Shown: in pieces, positions 19,194 to 30,278 of the stretch
How the letters are laid out: every line of letters starts with the position of its first letter
How positions within the stretch are numbered: position 1 is the first letter of the stretch
Assembly (NCBI RefSeq): GCF_024679245.1
Contig: NC_090187.1
Coordinates: 28,450,815 to 28,514,814, forward strand
DNA length: 64,000 bases
Direction of reading: 5' to 3'
From: Pseudorasbora parva
Taxonomy: Eukaryota > Chordata > Actinopteri > Cypriniformes > Gobionidae
Made by a program: the position numbers and the translations under genes
Notes under the pieces: generated by a model
The model's database searches: none
The model's input: the letters and a program-made list of their open reading frames with translations, nothing else
What the model was told of the DNA's origin: nothing

Positions 19194-19700
19194 TTTAAAG
19201 GTGCCCTAGAATGAAAAATTGTATTAACATTGCCATAGTGAAATAATAAGAGTTCAGTACATGGACATCACATATTGTGAGTCTCAAACACCATTGCCTC
19301 CTTCTTCATATGTAAATATTGTGTAGAAAAACACCACGGAAAAATAAGTGATTCTCAACATAACCCTAACTGTGACGCAATCGCTGGGATCATTAATATG
19401 TACGCCCCCAGAATTTGCATGTCAGTACATGTGCAATGTCAGGTCAAACTGCGCAGCCAAATCATCAGGTAAACAAGCGTCACGCGAGGATAGCGAAAAC
19501 GGCAGCTCATGGATACAAATTTCATGTTCCAGACTGTGCAGGGAACGTGAGGACTTTTCATACCCTTCCCACAGATAAAAAAAATGTCAACAGTCATGGT
19601 TGAAGTTTATTATAATCGGATACCATAACAATTTAATTCAAAATCGTTCATTTGCTCAGCCCATTTCACCGCGGACAGTTTTTCTAACATGGAAAAATAT
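19194..19700 (+). repeat. Left part of a non-autonomous DNA element
   Basis: It starts TTTAAAGGTGCCCTAGAATG, then GTTCAGTACATGGACATCAC, GAGTCTCAAACACCATTG, ACGCCCCCAGAATTTGCATG and AAATCATCAGGTAAACAAGCG, the order known from a common cyprinid repeat. The matching right end (GGGCACC at the far side) is not found, so the copy is truncated. The open frames at 19348-19603 lie inside it and are not genes. Confidence 0.55.
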
Positions 19701-21283
19701 CAAGCAAGCTTCGCTCAGCGTCCGATACTGAAGAAAGAGGCATTTCCAACTATATTCCTGCAAGCAGTAAGTAGTGATTTATCCACTTATTGACTATCTA
19801 AACAATTTCTGATTAAATAGAAAGTTTCTTAGAGAGACAGCGTTGTCTAGATAACGCAAGATGCTAGTACAGTAAAAACAGGAAACACCAAGTACCTAAA
19901 TAGTGTGTCTAATGACAAAGGTTATTATTTTGTATAACAAAATACAACCGTATACGTCATACTACATTAGTTTAGTTGCTTAACATTACAGATCGCTCAC
20001 TTGATCCTTCTAGCTAATGTCATCTCCACCTTATAAGTTAAAACGATAGTCATTTGACACGGCTTCTCTTCATTTTGCAAAAAAATATACATTTATTTTT
20101 TGAGAACTGAAGTATGATGTTTTTGCATGCTTGTATTTCAGAATACATCATAGTCACTGCATAGCCTACAGTGTGACTAACGTTATAAAAACATGCAGTA
20201 TCCTTGACTAGTCTAAAATGTAGTTTAAAAAATAAAAACTTGAACAAAAAGCACTGGTTTTGTCAGGGGGGAAAAAGCAAGGGGGTAATCTAGCGCTCGG
20301 AAAGCGTTCCACCCCTAGGGGCTGCCATTGCTAACCAAGCCATCACCTGCTGTTAGCATCCCATTGACTCCCATTCATTTTTGAGTCACTTTGACAGTGA
20401 ATAACTTTACATCTGAGACGTTTAAAGACTCCATTTGTCCATTGTTTATTTCTAAAGAAACACGACAATGTATAAAAGGCTCCATTACCTTGTATCTTAC
20501 ACTATCGCCCCGCAGAAGCTGTTTTTGTAAAAATAGGCTAACGATTGCGTCATAACCAACGCGACCCTGTCGCACAGTTGAGAAATTACCGTATAGACCT
20601 GAGGAGACGCTCGCAGGCAATCTTTTACTGTCTATGAGACAGTCGGGGGGACGTGGAGACATGTCCTGGAGACTAGTCTGATAAAGTCAAGGGGGAAGAA
20701 TGGGGAGAAGCCCACAGTGAGCCAAAAGCAACGGGAGAAAATATTTAAACAACGTGATTCAGATTTCGCTTTCCACATCTACTAGAAGACTCACAGCTGT
20801 CCGACAGGAGGCTCACGTCACATCTACGTCGTCAAGCTCAGTCTGAGCCTGCGCAGTTCGCTCAGCCATCAGGAAGTGAGTGCCCCTAGGTTGACTTCAT
20901 TCTTTCGCCGTTGACGTCAATGGGAACGCTCCGTCCATTTCTTTTACTGTCTATGGGAAAAAGTAGCGTTCGAGTGTTCATGCTTGCGGTTGCCAGATTT
21001 CAATCATTTAAATCCCCCAATCAGAGCTTTTCTGTGAAAAGAACACGTATACTATCCGGTGTTTTACCTAAATGTGCAATCTGGCAACCATATGCACGCG
21101 ATGTCTCTCTCTCTCAGCATGGATGATCTGAAAACACCAATAAACAAGTAAGCTGCATTTTTATCAATCTCCATTTGAGATGTTCTGCTTAAAGTGTCAT
21201 TCAGTCGGTCTGTGTTATATTTGGACGGTCCGGACTCATGATTTCTGAAGGATCATGTAACACTAAACACTGTAGTTAGTTAC
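19701..21283. other. No gene; probable worn repeats
   Basis: 20320-20680 (CATCCCATTGACTCCCATTC ... TTTTACTGTCTATGAGACAG) and 20895-20955 (GCCGTTGACGTCAATGGGAA ... TTTTACTGTCTATGGG) share the TTTTACTGTCTATG motif and look like related dispersed repeats. No coding region is recognised. Confidence 0.4.
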
Positions 21284-21536
21284 CATGCGTTACGAAACAA
21301 AAAGATATTGCAGTATATTGGAAAATATCATGCAATATATTAGGCAATATATTCGCATATATGGGATTTACTATTTATATTTTCCAATATATTGCAATAT
21401 ATTGAAAGCGGCAATCATTTGTATATTTTGCAATATATTACATGAATATATAATATATTTTATAATACCATCAATATATTATTCCATATATTTATTTAAG
21501 TAATATATTGGTAAATATATTTTCCTTTCGTAAGGG
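21284..21536. mobile_element. Palindromic AT-rich MITE
   Basis: The ends CGTTACGAAA (21289) and TTTCGTAAGG (21527) are inverted. Between them CAATATATTGCAATATATTG-type self-complementary motifs repeat about ten times, so the whole 250 bp can fold into hairpins. The style resembles the ATATATG arms of the insert at 8500-10337 but the sequence differs. Confidence 0.55.
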
Positions 21537-22284
21537 ATTTTTGTATTAAATAAACACGTGGTGCGATTAAGACTTCTCTCATATTATATTATATAAATAT
21601 AATTCTTGATGGACATTAAGTCAATAAAAGTTAATAAAAACGTCTGCCAAATGCATGTAAAAGGTAACGACAAATAGGCCTATATAAATAAAACTCCTTG
21701 TTCTATCAGCACTGAAAGTGTTAATTTCCAAGGCACAAATATAAGCACAATTGAATAATAGTTTTCCCCATTAATAATCTTTCTGACAAATAGTGCAAAA
21801 TGCTTAAATAATACAAGCAAACAATTTTGTGGGCAGTCACGAGTCATATTAACAAATCATCTGTCAAAACGGCATTGACAAAACTCTGTGGGTATTTTAA
21901 CACATTTCCATTTCCACCAGACACATTCATCTTGTGAATGACCAAAACACTTAGTTTGCAAAACAAGATGCATCTCTAAAAATGATTGTTTTGTATTCTG
22001 TGCTGGTAATGATGCCTTGTTCTGTTGAATTAGCGATCAGTCTGCTAAGTCATTGATGAATTAAGGCCATTGACAGGCCAAATTTCTCAGATGCACCAGT
22101 TCTATTTATCTTGGTATAGCGAGTCAATGAAAGCAGCCTAAGGAAATCAGAAGGTCTGCATTTTAGATTGAATTGATGTGTGAACATTTAGTTCTTTGAG
22201 TTTCACTCTTTTGTTAACAATGCAGTGGTATTAAAATAATTTGCCTCTTTCTGATTACATGCACTCTGCGTTGTTTCCTTGATA
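21537..22284. other. No gene seen
   Basis: AT-rich DNA; ACGTCTGCCAAATGCATGTAA at 21640 is a fragment of a common fish repeat tail. No coding region. Confidence 0.5.
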
Positions 22285-22286
22285 TA

Positions 22287-22756
22287 TAGTCAAACCAACA
22301 TTCAGACACCTTCAACATTCTCACATTACCACCATTTATTTGTTACAGTTAAGAACATTTTTATAAAATGTGACTAGAACTGAGAGTTAAATTGTGTCAA
22401 AACAAATTCATCTTGATAATGTCAGATAACTTTGATAGACAGTTATGTAATGAATTACAATTAACCAATCAGCTGCCAGCTGTTAAATTTAAGTACACAA
22501 TACCAATTTAGGTCAACCAATTTCCAAGCAATCCTCATTTTTGTTCAGTCTGTGGTGTAAAACGCCGCATTAGCAGTTAAAGGAAAAACAAAAGCAAAGC
22601 ATGTTGGGTTACAGTGTCGGAATAATTTTGGTATGAAGAATGTCTGGGTATATGTCACTTTATTTTGCTATTCTAACTTACATAAATGAACTATAGTGTC
22701 CTACACCCACTAGAAAAAAATGATACCTGGTGTCTGAATACTTTTTGGTTTGACTG
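22287..22756. mobile_element. Tc1/mariner-like MITE with TA duplication
   Basis: Terminal inverted repeats TAGTCAAACCAA...TTCAGACACC and GGTGTCTGAATACTTTTTGG...TTTGACTG (about 27 bp with a small internal difference), flanked by TA on both sides (22285-22286, 22757-22758). Length 470 bp, no coding frame. Confidence 0.8.
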
Positions 22757-22758
22757 TA

Positions 22759-23841
22759 ATCACCTCAGATCTAAGAAGGCCTTAGTGTTATACAGGTTTT
22801 ACCACCAAATACCATCCATTTACCTTGGTCTGCCACATTACTTTTAGCCATTCCAACTGAGAAAACCCATATAGTCCATCATGCACCACAGGTGTTGACA
22901 CAAACATCCTCAAGCACATTTTGTTCGGAGGGCTACATGCTTGGCAATACAAAAGCTCCAAGCTGTGCTGAAAGTTATCAATTTGGGTAATCTACCATTT
23001 CTCTCACTCTCTCCGTCAGTGGACAATTACAATATTTATGAGTACAGGCTGAGATATAGAACGACGATTTATTCTACTACTTTATCTTCGTCCTCTCTTT
23101 AGGAGGTTTATTTTAATGAAAGTGCAGCAGAAAATCAGTCAAGCATTTGTCAGTGTAATTGTACAACACAATGACATGAATAAATATGAGCTGACAACGC
23201 TGGTTTAAATACGTCTGCAGAACAGGGGATTAGCCCAAAGTCCTCTTTTCTTTATTTTCGTGTTCTTTTTCTCTCTTTCACCCATAAACCATCCTTTAAT
23301 TGACAGGAAATAAAACATTCATTGGTTTGACCTTTGCGGAGAATTATAGAAACCGTGCAAGCAAGCTAGTTAATAGGATGCTGAGAATAGCTTTAGCGTG
23401 TTATTGTAACGCTCTTCCCCATGAATGACCTAATTGAGTGTGACTCAGATGGTTATCAGATATGATTGTGTTAAAGCAGATTTAAATTGTCAACACATGT
23501 CCAAAAGTTTGATATAACTTAACTTGTCTAAGACAAGAATGACAATCACTGAATGGCTGCTGGGTTATTCTTTATGCAGTGCATTCTCATTTATCCATAA
23601 TCCTGTTCAAAAGTTCATTATACTGTATAGTGTTTATGTTTTTTTTGGTAACACTTTAGTATGTGGAGTTAATATTCCATATTAACTGTGACTTTTGCCT
23701 CAATAAACTCTTAATTTACTGCTTATTAATAGTTAGTAAAGTATTTTTTGTAGCGTTTAAGTTTAGGTATTGCGTATAGGATTAAGGGATAAAGAATTTA
23801 AACTTTTTATTTTTTATCCTCTCAGTGTTTTGTAATAAACA

Positions 23842-23844
<3 letters not shown>
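22759..23844. other. No gene; repeat-free island
   Basis: No repeat family is recognised. 23270-23470 contains CCTTTAATTGACAGG, CATTCATTGG and GAATGACCTAATTGAGTG, homeodomain-like ATTA/TAATT motifs in a balanced composition, as often seen in conserved regulatory elements. Conservation cannot be judged from one sequence. Confidence 0.35.
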
Positions 23845-23903
<59 letters not shown>

Positions 23904-23912
23904 TTATTATAT
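23845..23912 (+). repeat. (TTA)n microsatellite
   Basis: About 20 ATT units with one T-run interruption. Confidence 0.95.
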
Positions 23913-24904
23913 AATGACATCAATCTCCAGGAAGTGATTTGGTGGGAAAACAGCCGCACAACAATATTAGTAATGGATCTGACTGTTTAAAGAACATGAC
24001 TAATTCATTTTAAGCCAATTATTATTGTAGTCGCATTCAGTACTTGTAACGTTTGTAGCGAGATGTCATGTGGAGCTGCTCACCAGTCAAACAAAAGTCT
24101 TCGTTTGACCACAAACACTGAGCTCACTCCCTTTAATCGGGAAATAAAATGATGCCGGTTGATCTAAAGGAGCCAGCAGGGCAAGTGATCAATGGATGAG
24201 GCCGTATGTCTGAAACATCAAAGTGTTAGCTGGAGTGTGTGTTCTCTCTGCACATTGTCAAAACAAATTGGCTGTTGGAGGAAACTGGCTTGTGTAGTGC
24301 TGATTAGCCTGACGTTCACAGGCGAGATTCTGCATGGCTTTCAGTCAACATTTGCCATGGTGTTTGCTTTTGTTTAACCCCTCATCCTCCTCGACTGCCT
24401 GTCATAACGCTAAACTTGGACTAGCTGTCAGAAAGTTCAACCTCAAAGCCCAACTATAAAAAAAAGAGAGCTGTTCTGCTTTGCTGTACATGTCATATCA
24501 CAAAAACAAAGGAGAAGCACTCTGGGTACTAATTAGTCAACCTCTGAACTTTTTCTGTTGGTCAGGTCACATCACAAATCTCATCTGCTTGACTCATGAA
24601 TATTAATGAGGTAATATGACATCCAGCCAGTGAGAAGGGAGGAAATCGGACACTAGCTATACACTGTTTTATTTACAACATCGAAAACGTTTTTTTTTTT
24701 TGTTTTTGTTTTATAATATTGTTGGAGGTTGTTTTACGAAAAAAATAGTTCTACTGAAAACATTTTCATTTTGACATTTCATTCAATGTCACTTACCATT
24801 TCTTTGTAATTGTTTGTCGAATTTGCTTGCAATTTCTGAGCGAAAGTAGTTGCTACCTTTTTTTTTTTTTTTTCTCAGTGTAGTATAGTGTATACACCAA
24901 GTGA
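23913..24904. other. No gene seen
   Basis: No repeat or coding region recognised; poly-T runs at 24691-24701 and 24859-24875. Confidence 0.5.
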
Positions 24905-25290
24905 AGTTAATAAACGTAATTTCGGGAGGAGTACGCCCATCTAATCTTTCAATTAATACCAAGGTATAAAACCAGCAGCTTACCTCTTCCCCTTTTTAGT
25001 TCCTGAAGCATCCCTCCTCCTCCCCTGCTCCTCCTTTTGTACAATTTTGTATACCACACTGGTGGTGGTTGAGGAGAGATCCCTGACACAAGTGTAAAGC
25101 GCTTTGGGTGTACAGTACTACATATGAAAGCGCTATATAAATGACTCATTCATTCATTATTTTATTCATTCAATTTGTCTGTTATAGGGGGGCAATCGGA
25201 GCTCGGGTAGAATATCCTCTCCGAGCCCCTCTATAGCAGACAGCAAGCCAAATCTGTTTGCCACTTTCACTAAGATTATATGGGCACACA
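24905..25290 (+). repeat. Dispersed repeat, copy 2 (see 17490)
   Basis: AATTTCGGGAGGAGTACGCC, GGTATAAAACCAGCAGCTTACC, GCATCCCTCC, and a GC-rich hairpin GGAGCTCGG...CCGAGCCCC (25198-25232). The middle contains AAGCGCTTTGGGTGTACAG...AAAGCGCTATATAAATG followed by TCATTCATTCATT, the 3' tail of a fish SINE/LINE. That tail is probably a separate insertion (about 25095-25165). Confidence 0.5.
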
Positions 25291-25437
25291 AACTCGTGAA
25301 TCAGGCATATGACCACTGCAGGTGAAGTGAATAACACTGATTATCTCTTCACCACGGCACATGTTAGTGGGTGGGATATATTAGGCACCAAGTGAACAAT
25401 TTTTGTCTTAAAAGTTGACGTGTTAGAAACAGAAAAT

Positions 25438-25752
25438 ATGGACAAGCTTAAAGATTTGAGCAAGTTTGACAAGGGCCAAATTGTGATGGCTAGACGACTG
25501 GGTCAGAGCGTCTCCAAAACTGCTGCTCTTATGGGGTGTTCCAAAGTGGTTCAAGAAAGGAACCAGCGACAGGTCAAGGGTCGACCGAGGCTCATTGATG
25601 CACATGGGGACCAAAGGCTGGCCCGTGTAGTCCGACCAAACAGACAAGCTACTATAGCTCAATTCGCTCAAGAAGTTAATGCTGGTTCTGATAGAAAGGT
25701 CAGAATACCGAAAGGAAATGTGAAAGGTATACAGGAATTTGACAAAACTTAA
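25438..25752 (+). pseudogene. Tc1 transposase N-terminal fragment
   Basis: It reads [35 protein letters not shown] (helix-turn-helix) and, after a deletion that removes the end of the first domain, [18 protein letters not shown] and [11 protein letters not shown]. It then runs into non-coding sequence and stops at TAA 25750-25752. The catalytic domain and terminal repeats are not visible. This is a third Tc1 family in the window, distinct from those at 1.7, 7.7, 12 and 27 kb. Confidence 0.8.
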
Positions 25753-26730
25753 AAGAAATTAAGAGAAGCAAGTCTGTATGCATTTTTTTCTAATTAAGAA
25801 CAAGTGATCTGTTGTAACAGGCGATTTTACTAGGGAGAAATGCAGATCAACAGTATGTTCTGATTTTGCTTGATCATATAATAATAAAAAAAAAAAATGT
25901 GTGAGTCAGGATACTTTGGGCAGTCTGTCTTAGATAGTACATGTCTCGTAGGGGGCCAGGCTGACCGAAAGTGTCAACAGTGGGCTCATAAGGCTTGAAC
26001 AAACTGGACAGACAAATCTCTAGGACTGAGGGTAATATATTGTTTACTCACTGGAACCATAATTCTCCATCATTCAATTTTTATTTGCTTTGTTTTGTGA
26101 TATTCTATAGAGGAGCTGACTAGCGTGACAGGCGGTGGAAATGGATATCGGTATGATCGGTGTCTTTATGTCGGAGTTTCTGATTGATTTTCTGTGCGAA
26201 TGTCAAAACTCCATTTTTATCTCCCTGGCCCGACTTGCAATAGTCAGCTTTAATACAGGGCAGACAGTCCATACTGATACAGTCTATGATAATGTATTTG
26301 CATAAGAAAATAACTTGGCAGCAAGGAGATAACAAATGAATTGGAAAGCAATGCTTCTGGCCCACTATGTGTATCTAAATACTGTTGTTAGTGAAAAGAA
26401 AAAATATATATAACGGAAGCCAAAGACTCCTCGCAGAGAGTCTCCTAGGCTTTGTAAATCACAGGAATTCTGATTCAAACTTTTTTGATATTTTAAAAAG
26501 AGTTTGCCCAAAAACAAATGCTGTCTCTTTGTTGTTTTCCATAAATGTTCAATAAATAGGGACTGATTTTGCGTCATTACACTTTGCTTTGTAAATTAAC
26601 AAATACTGGTCAACATATTTTTTGTAGCAACATGAGAATTTTCCTTTTCATTATAATTCAATTAATCCAAAAAATAGTTTAAAAATGTTATTTAAATTAA
26701 AAAGTATTATATTTTATACATATGTGGCTG

Positions 26731-26761
<31 letters not shown>

Positions 26762-26774
26762 ATGTGATAATTCA
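25753..26774. other. No gene seen
   Basis: AT-rich DNA without a recognised coding region; a 27-nt T run at 26731-26757 sits just upstream of the next Tc1. Confidence 0.5.
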
Positions 26775-27890
26775 CTGACAATAAGTATAAAGGAAAACTG
26801 AAATGTCACATAGTCCTAAGTATTCAGACCCTTTGCTGTGACACTCAGGGTTAATAACTTAATAATTTAACTCAGGTGCTGTCCATTTCTTCTGATCATC
26901 CTTGAGATGATTCTACACCTTCATTTGAGTCCAGCTGTGTTTGATTATACAGACTTGATTAGGAAAGCCACACACCTGTCTATATAAGACCTTACAGCTC
27001 ATAGTGCATGCCAGAGCAAATGAGAATCATGAGGTCAAAGGAACTGCCTGAAAAAGTAAAAGTTTAATTGTGGCAAGGCACAAAACTGGCCATGGTTACA
27101 AAACAAAAATTGTGCCGCACTTAAGGTTCCTAAGAGCACAGTGACCTCCCTAATTCTTTAATGGAAGATGTTTGGGATGACCAGAACCCTTCCTAGAGCT
27201 GGCCGTCCGGCCGAACTGAGCTATCGGGAGAGAAGAGCCAATATATAACTTTTTGGCCTTAATTCTAAGCGGTATGTTTGGAGACAACCAGGAAGACTGG
27301 TTGCAATCGAGGGAAAGATTAATGCGGCCAAGTACAAGGATATCCTGGATGGAAACCTTCTCCAGAGTGCTTAAGACTTCAGACTGGCTGAAGGGTCACC
27401 TCCCAACAAGACAATGACCCTAAGCACACAGCTAAAATAATGAAGGAGTGGCTTCACAACAACTCTGTGACTGTTCTTGAATGGCCCAGCCAGAGCCCTG
27501 ACCTAAACCCAATTGAGCATCTCTGGAGAGACCTAAAAATGGCTGTCCACCAACGTTTACCATCTAACCTGACAGAACTGGAGAGGATCTGCAAGGAGGA
27601 ATGGCAGAGGATCTCCAAATCCAGGTGTGAAAAACTTCATGGCTGTATTAGATCAAAAAGGTGCTTCTACTAAATACTGACCAAAGGGTCTGAATACTTA
27701 GGACCATGTGATATTTCATATTTTCTTTTCTAATAAATCAGCAAAAATGTCAACAATTCTGTGTTTTACTGTCAATATGTGGTGCTGTTTGTACAGTAAT
27801 CAGATAAAAAGAACTTAAATGATTTTAGCAAACGACTGCAATATAACAAAGAGGGAAAAATTTAAGGTGGTCTGAATACTTTCCGTACCT
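26775..27890 (+). mobile_element. Tc1-type transposon with truncated left end
   Basis: The right side has the long terminal repeat ending GGTGGTCTGAATACTTTCCGTACC (about 27865-27889) and an inner copy TCCTAAGTATTCAGACCC. The left side shows only the inner repeat (GTCCTAAGTATTCAGACCC, about 26815), so the outer left end is lost, possibly replaced by the T run. IR/DR-type family. Confidence 0.8.
27020..27673 (+). pseudogene. Tc1 transposase with large internal deletion
   Basis: The 5' part (ATGAGAATCATGAGGTCAAAGG) is followed by diverged DNA-binding sequence with stops. The region with the first catalytic Asp is largely missing. A motif [12 protein letters not shown] (27405-27440) corresponds to the second Asp box (normally DNDPKH). 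The C-terminal 77 codons are clean: [33 protein letters not shown] (Glu) and [15 protein letters not shown], stop TAA 27671-27673. Total length is about 650 nt where family members have about 1 kb. Confidence 0.8.
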
Positions 27891-28672
27891 AATGTTTATA
27901 TATAACAACTTTTTGCATTCCTTTTTAGTGGGCTAAAGTTAAGGTATACACAGTATTACTTTTAAATATTTTGCCATTATTAACTGAATAAAAAATATTG
28001 TTTGTAAAAGTAAACAGAATAAATTCCTGTCCTTATATTTACTTAAACACCCACACACACACACAAACAAAAACTTTTATTGATTTTTAAAAGCTTATGG
28101 AACATAAAACACAGTGAACTGTGCATCTAATGTCATTTCATTACAGCACACACTGAAGAACATGACAGGATTTACTGCATACAGCTGTACATGGTGAGAC
28201 AGTTAAATGTTTCTATTACATCGGATCGATCTGCAATAAAACAATGACGCATGAAATATTTCTAACTAAAATATCTTATTCATGAGGCTCAACCCTGGAT
28301 AAAATGTAATCGCTGTAACATAAAATAAATCTTACAAATACAGCTGTTTCATTGAGAAGCATTTCAGATGTTAGAGTTGAATGCAAGCGCTTTGGCAGTG
28401 ATCCGTCAGTAGAGAAGAAAGGTGACCTGAAGCTGTTTATTATTTCTCTCCTGAGAGAAACACCCTAAAGTGCATTAACAGTCTGCGACGGGCACTGAGG
28501 CTGGAAACTGCAGGGCTGCTGAGTTCACCATCAGCTGCATTAAAATGCAAGAGCAGCAGTGCATCACTGGACCTCAGAGATAGATAAATCAACTATTAAA
28601 TAAACAAGCGCAACGTATGCACTCTGCTACAAAAAATGCCCGCGTTGCATGAACAAATCTCATGCTCTGAGG

Positions 28673-28673
<1 letters not shown>
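27891..28673. other. No gene seen
   Basis: 28370-28600 is repeat-free, balanced-composition DNA, but no exon or known element is recognised. Confidence 0.45.

Positions 28674-28739
<66 letters not shown>
28674..28739 (+). repeat. (CT)n microsatellite
   Basis: About 33 CT units; an isolated run of 17 G lies at 28796-28812. The pyrimidine tract is of the mirror-repeat type that can form triplex DNA. Confidence 0.95.
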
Positions 28740-28742
<3 letters not shown>

Positions 28743-29142
28743 CTCTCCTCTTTTACTTTTCCTCACTCTTTCTTATTTTCTCAAAGCGCGTGTGTGGGGG
28801 GGGGGGGGGGGGCATGTTTTCGTGATATATAAGGACACAAATGTGTATAATGACACATGTATGACAGGTATTACAAGGAGAGGGTGAAATATGAGGACAT
28901 TGGCCATGTCTCCATTTTTCAAAATGCTTATAAATCAGGATTAGTTTTTTAAAGGATTAGTTAAAAAGGATTAGTTTTTTTAAGAAAGTAAATATGCAGA
29001 ATTTCCTGTGATGGGTAGGTTTAGGGGATAGAAAATACGTTTTGTGCAGTAGCATTTCGCCTATTGAATTTCCCCACATTTCTCAAAAACAAACCCAATA
29101 ATGACAGAATTAAATTTTTTGGGTGAACTGTTCCTTTAACCC

Positions 29143-29459
29143 TAAGGTGCACTGTGTAAATTTTAGCGGCATCTAGCGCCCCCCACTTACCCCTCTGACA
29201 TAGGACAAATATGTCATTGTCTAAAACAGCAGAGAGTGATCAGCGCTTTGTAGAGCAGTTTGTCCATTTAGGGCTACTGTAGAAACACAGCGGCGCAAAA
29301 TGGCGATTTCACTTTAAGTGGGCCCACGTTGTGTGTAGATAGGTCACTCATTCTAAGGTAATAAAAACATAAAATAAGGTCTTTATACACCACTAAAAAC
29401 ATATTATATTGAATTTCTGTCAATAGATGCTCATAAGTATTACACTACACCACTTTAAA
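29143..29459 (-). mobile_element. MITE (AAGGTGCACTGTG family), copy 1
   Basis: The ends AAGGTGCACTGTGTAAATTT and TACACTACACCACTTTAAA are inverted. The internal TTTAGGGCTACTGTAGAAAC and AAAATGGCGATTTCA match, in reverse orientation, the copy at 43314-43688. Directly upstream, 29114-29139 (TTTTTTGGGTGAACTGTTCC) is one end of the hairpin MITE family. Confidence 0.75.
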
Positions 29460-29843
29460 TGCATACATTGGGTCTTTAGTGACCTGGGACAACATTCATT
29501 TTATAAAGTTAGACATCAGCCTTCTTAATATTCCTCAGTCAATTCATTTAAACAATATAACAAGAATTTTTTTTGAAAAATGATAAAAGAATGCCAGTTT
29601 TCCTGTTAATTTTTTGTTAAAAAAAATGTATACCCTGGGGGCGGGATTGTGCTTGAGATAGCCATGCGCACTTAACTTGATCGTCTCATTCTAGTGTTTA
29701 ATTGCTGGAGTGGACACTAGCCTACAATCCTCAGAAGGACTGGACTAGGAAGGACTCAGTTTTGGAAGGATGCAGCCTTCCATGTGAGAAGTTACCACAG
29801 GCAGAAAACAAAAGAATAGGAAGTATCATCAGCAAAACTTTAA

Positions 29844-30045
29844 ATGGCTCAGTGATTTACTGCAGAGTGAGTGCTAATGAACACAAACAAATATTACTGT
29901 CACTGTCACTTGATGGTGGTTCTGATGAAGAAGCTGTCAAGGATCAAAATATTGATTTTGAAGTTGCTAAAAATGATAGTTTTGAGAATATGTTTGAGAT
30001 GGTGAATATGAGCTGGATACTGAATGTACTTGGAAATGAGCTCTG
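29844..30045 (+). pseudogene. piggyBac-like transposase N-terminal remnant, copy 1
   Basis: Starting at ATGGCTCAGTGATTTACTG, the frame LSLSLDGGSDEEAVKDQNID...FENMFEMVNMSWILNVLGNEL matches the counterpart at 60193-60378 except for a few changes and a 15-bp insertion (CAGAGTGAGTGCTAA). In the next frame SSDEDSDDGIKHLLKLNPS continues the similarity. piggyBac transposases have such acidic N-termini before the catalytic domain; no catalytic domain is present. The assignment rests mainly on the TTAA-flanked copy. Confidence 0.5.
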
Positions 30046-30278
30046 ATGAGGACAGTGATGATGGTATAAAACATCTGCTCAAACTGAACCCTTCCAAACT
30101 CCACAATGTAACAGAATATACTTTATTTTATTCTTCTGCAATTGTTACTAATATCAGAAGAGTTATATATTATTGCAAAAGGTAGAGATCCATTCATATT
30201 AGATCAACCAGATCACACATAAATGTGTACGAGTGTGCAATGTCGTGGAATGTATACGCCAAAACTCATTTTGGCGTG

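Noticed and set aside
19348..19603. Possible small host exon frames near 19.4-19.6 kb
   Set aside because: They fall within a repeat beginning TTTAAAGGTGCCCTAGAATG that I recognise as a dispersed cyprinid element.
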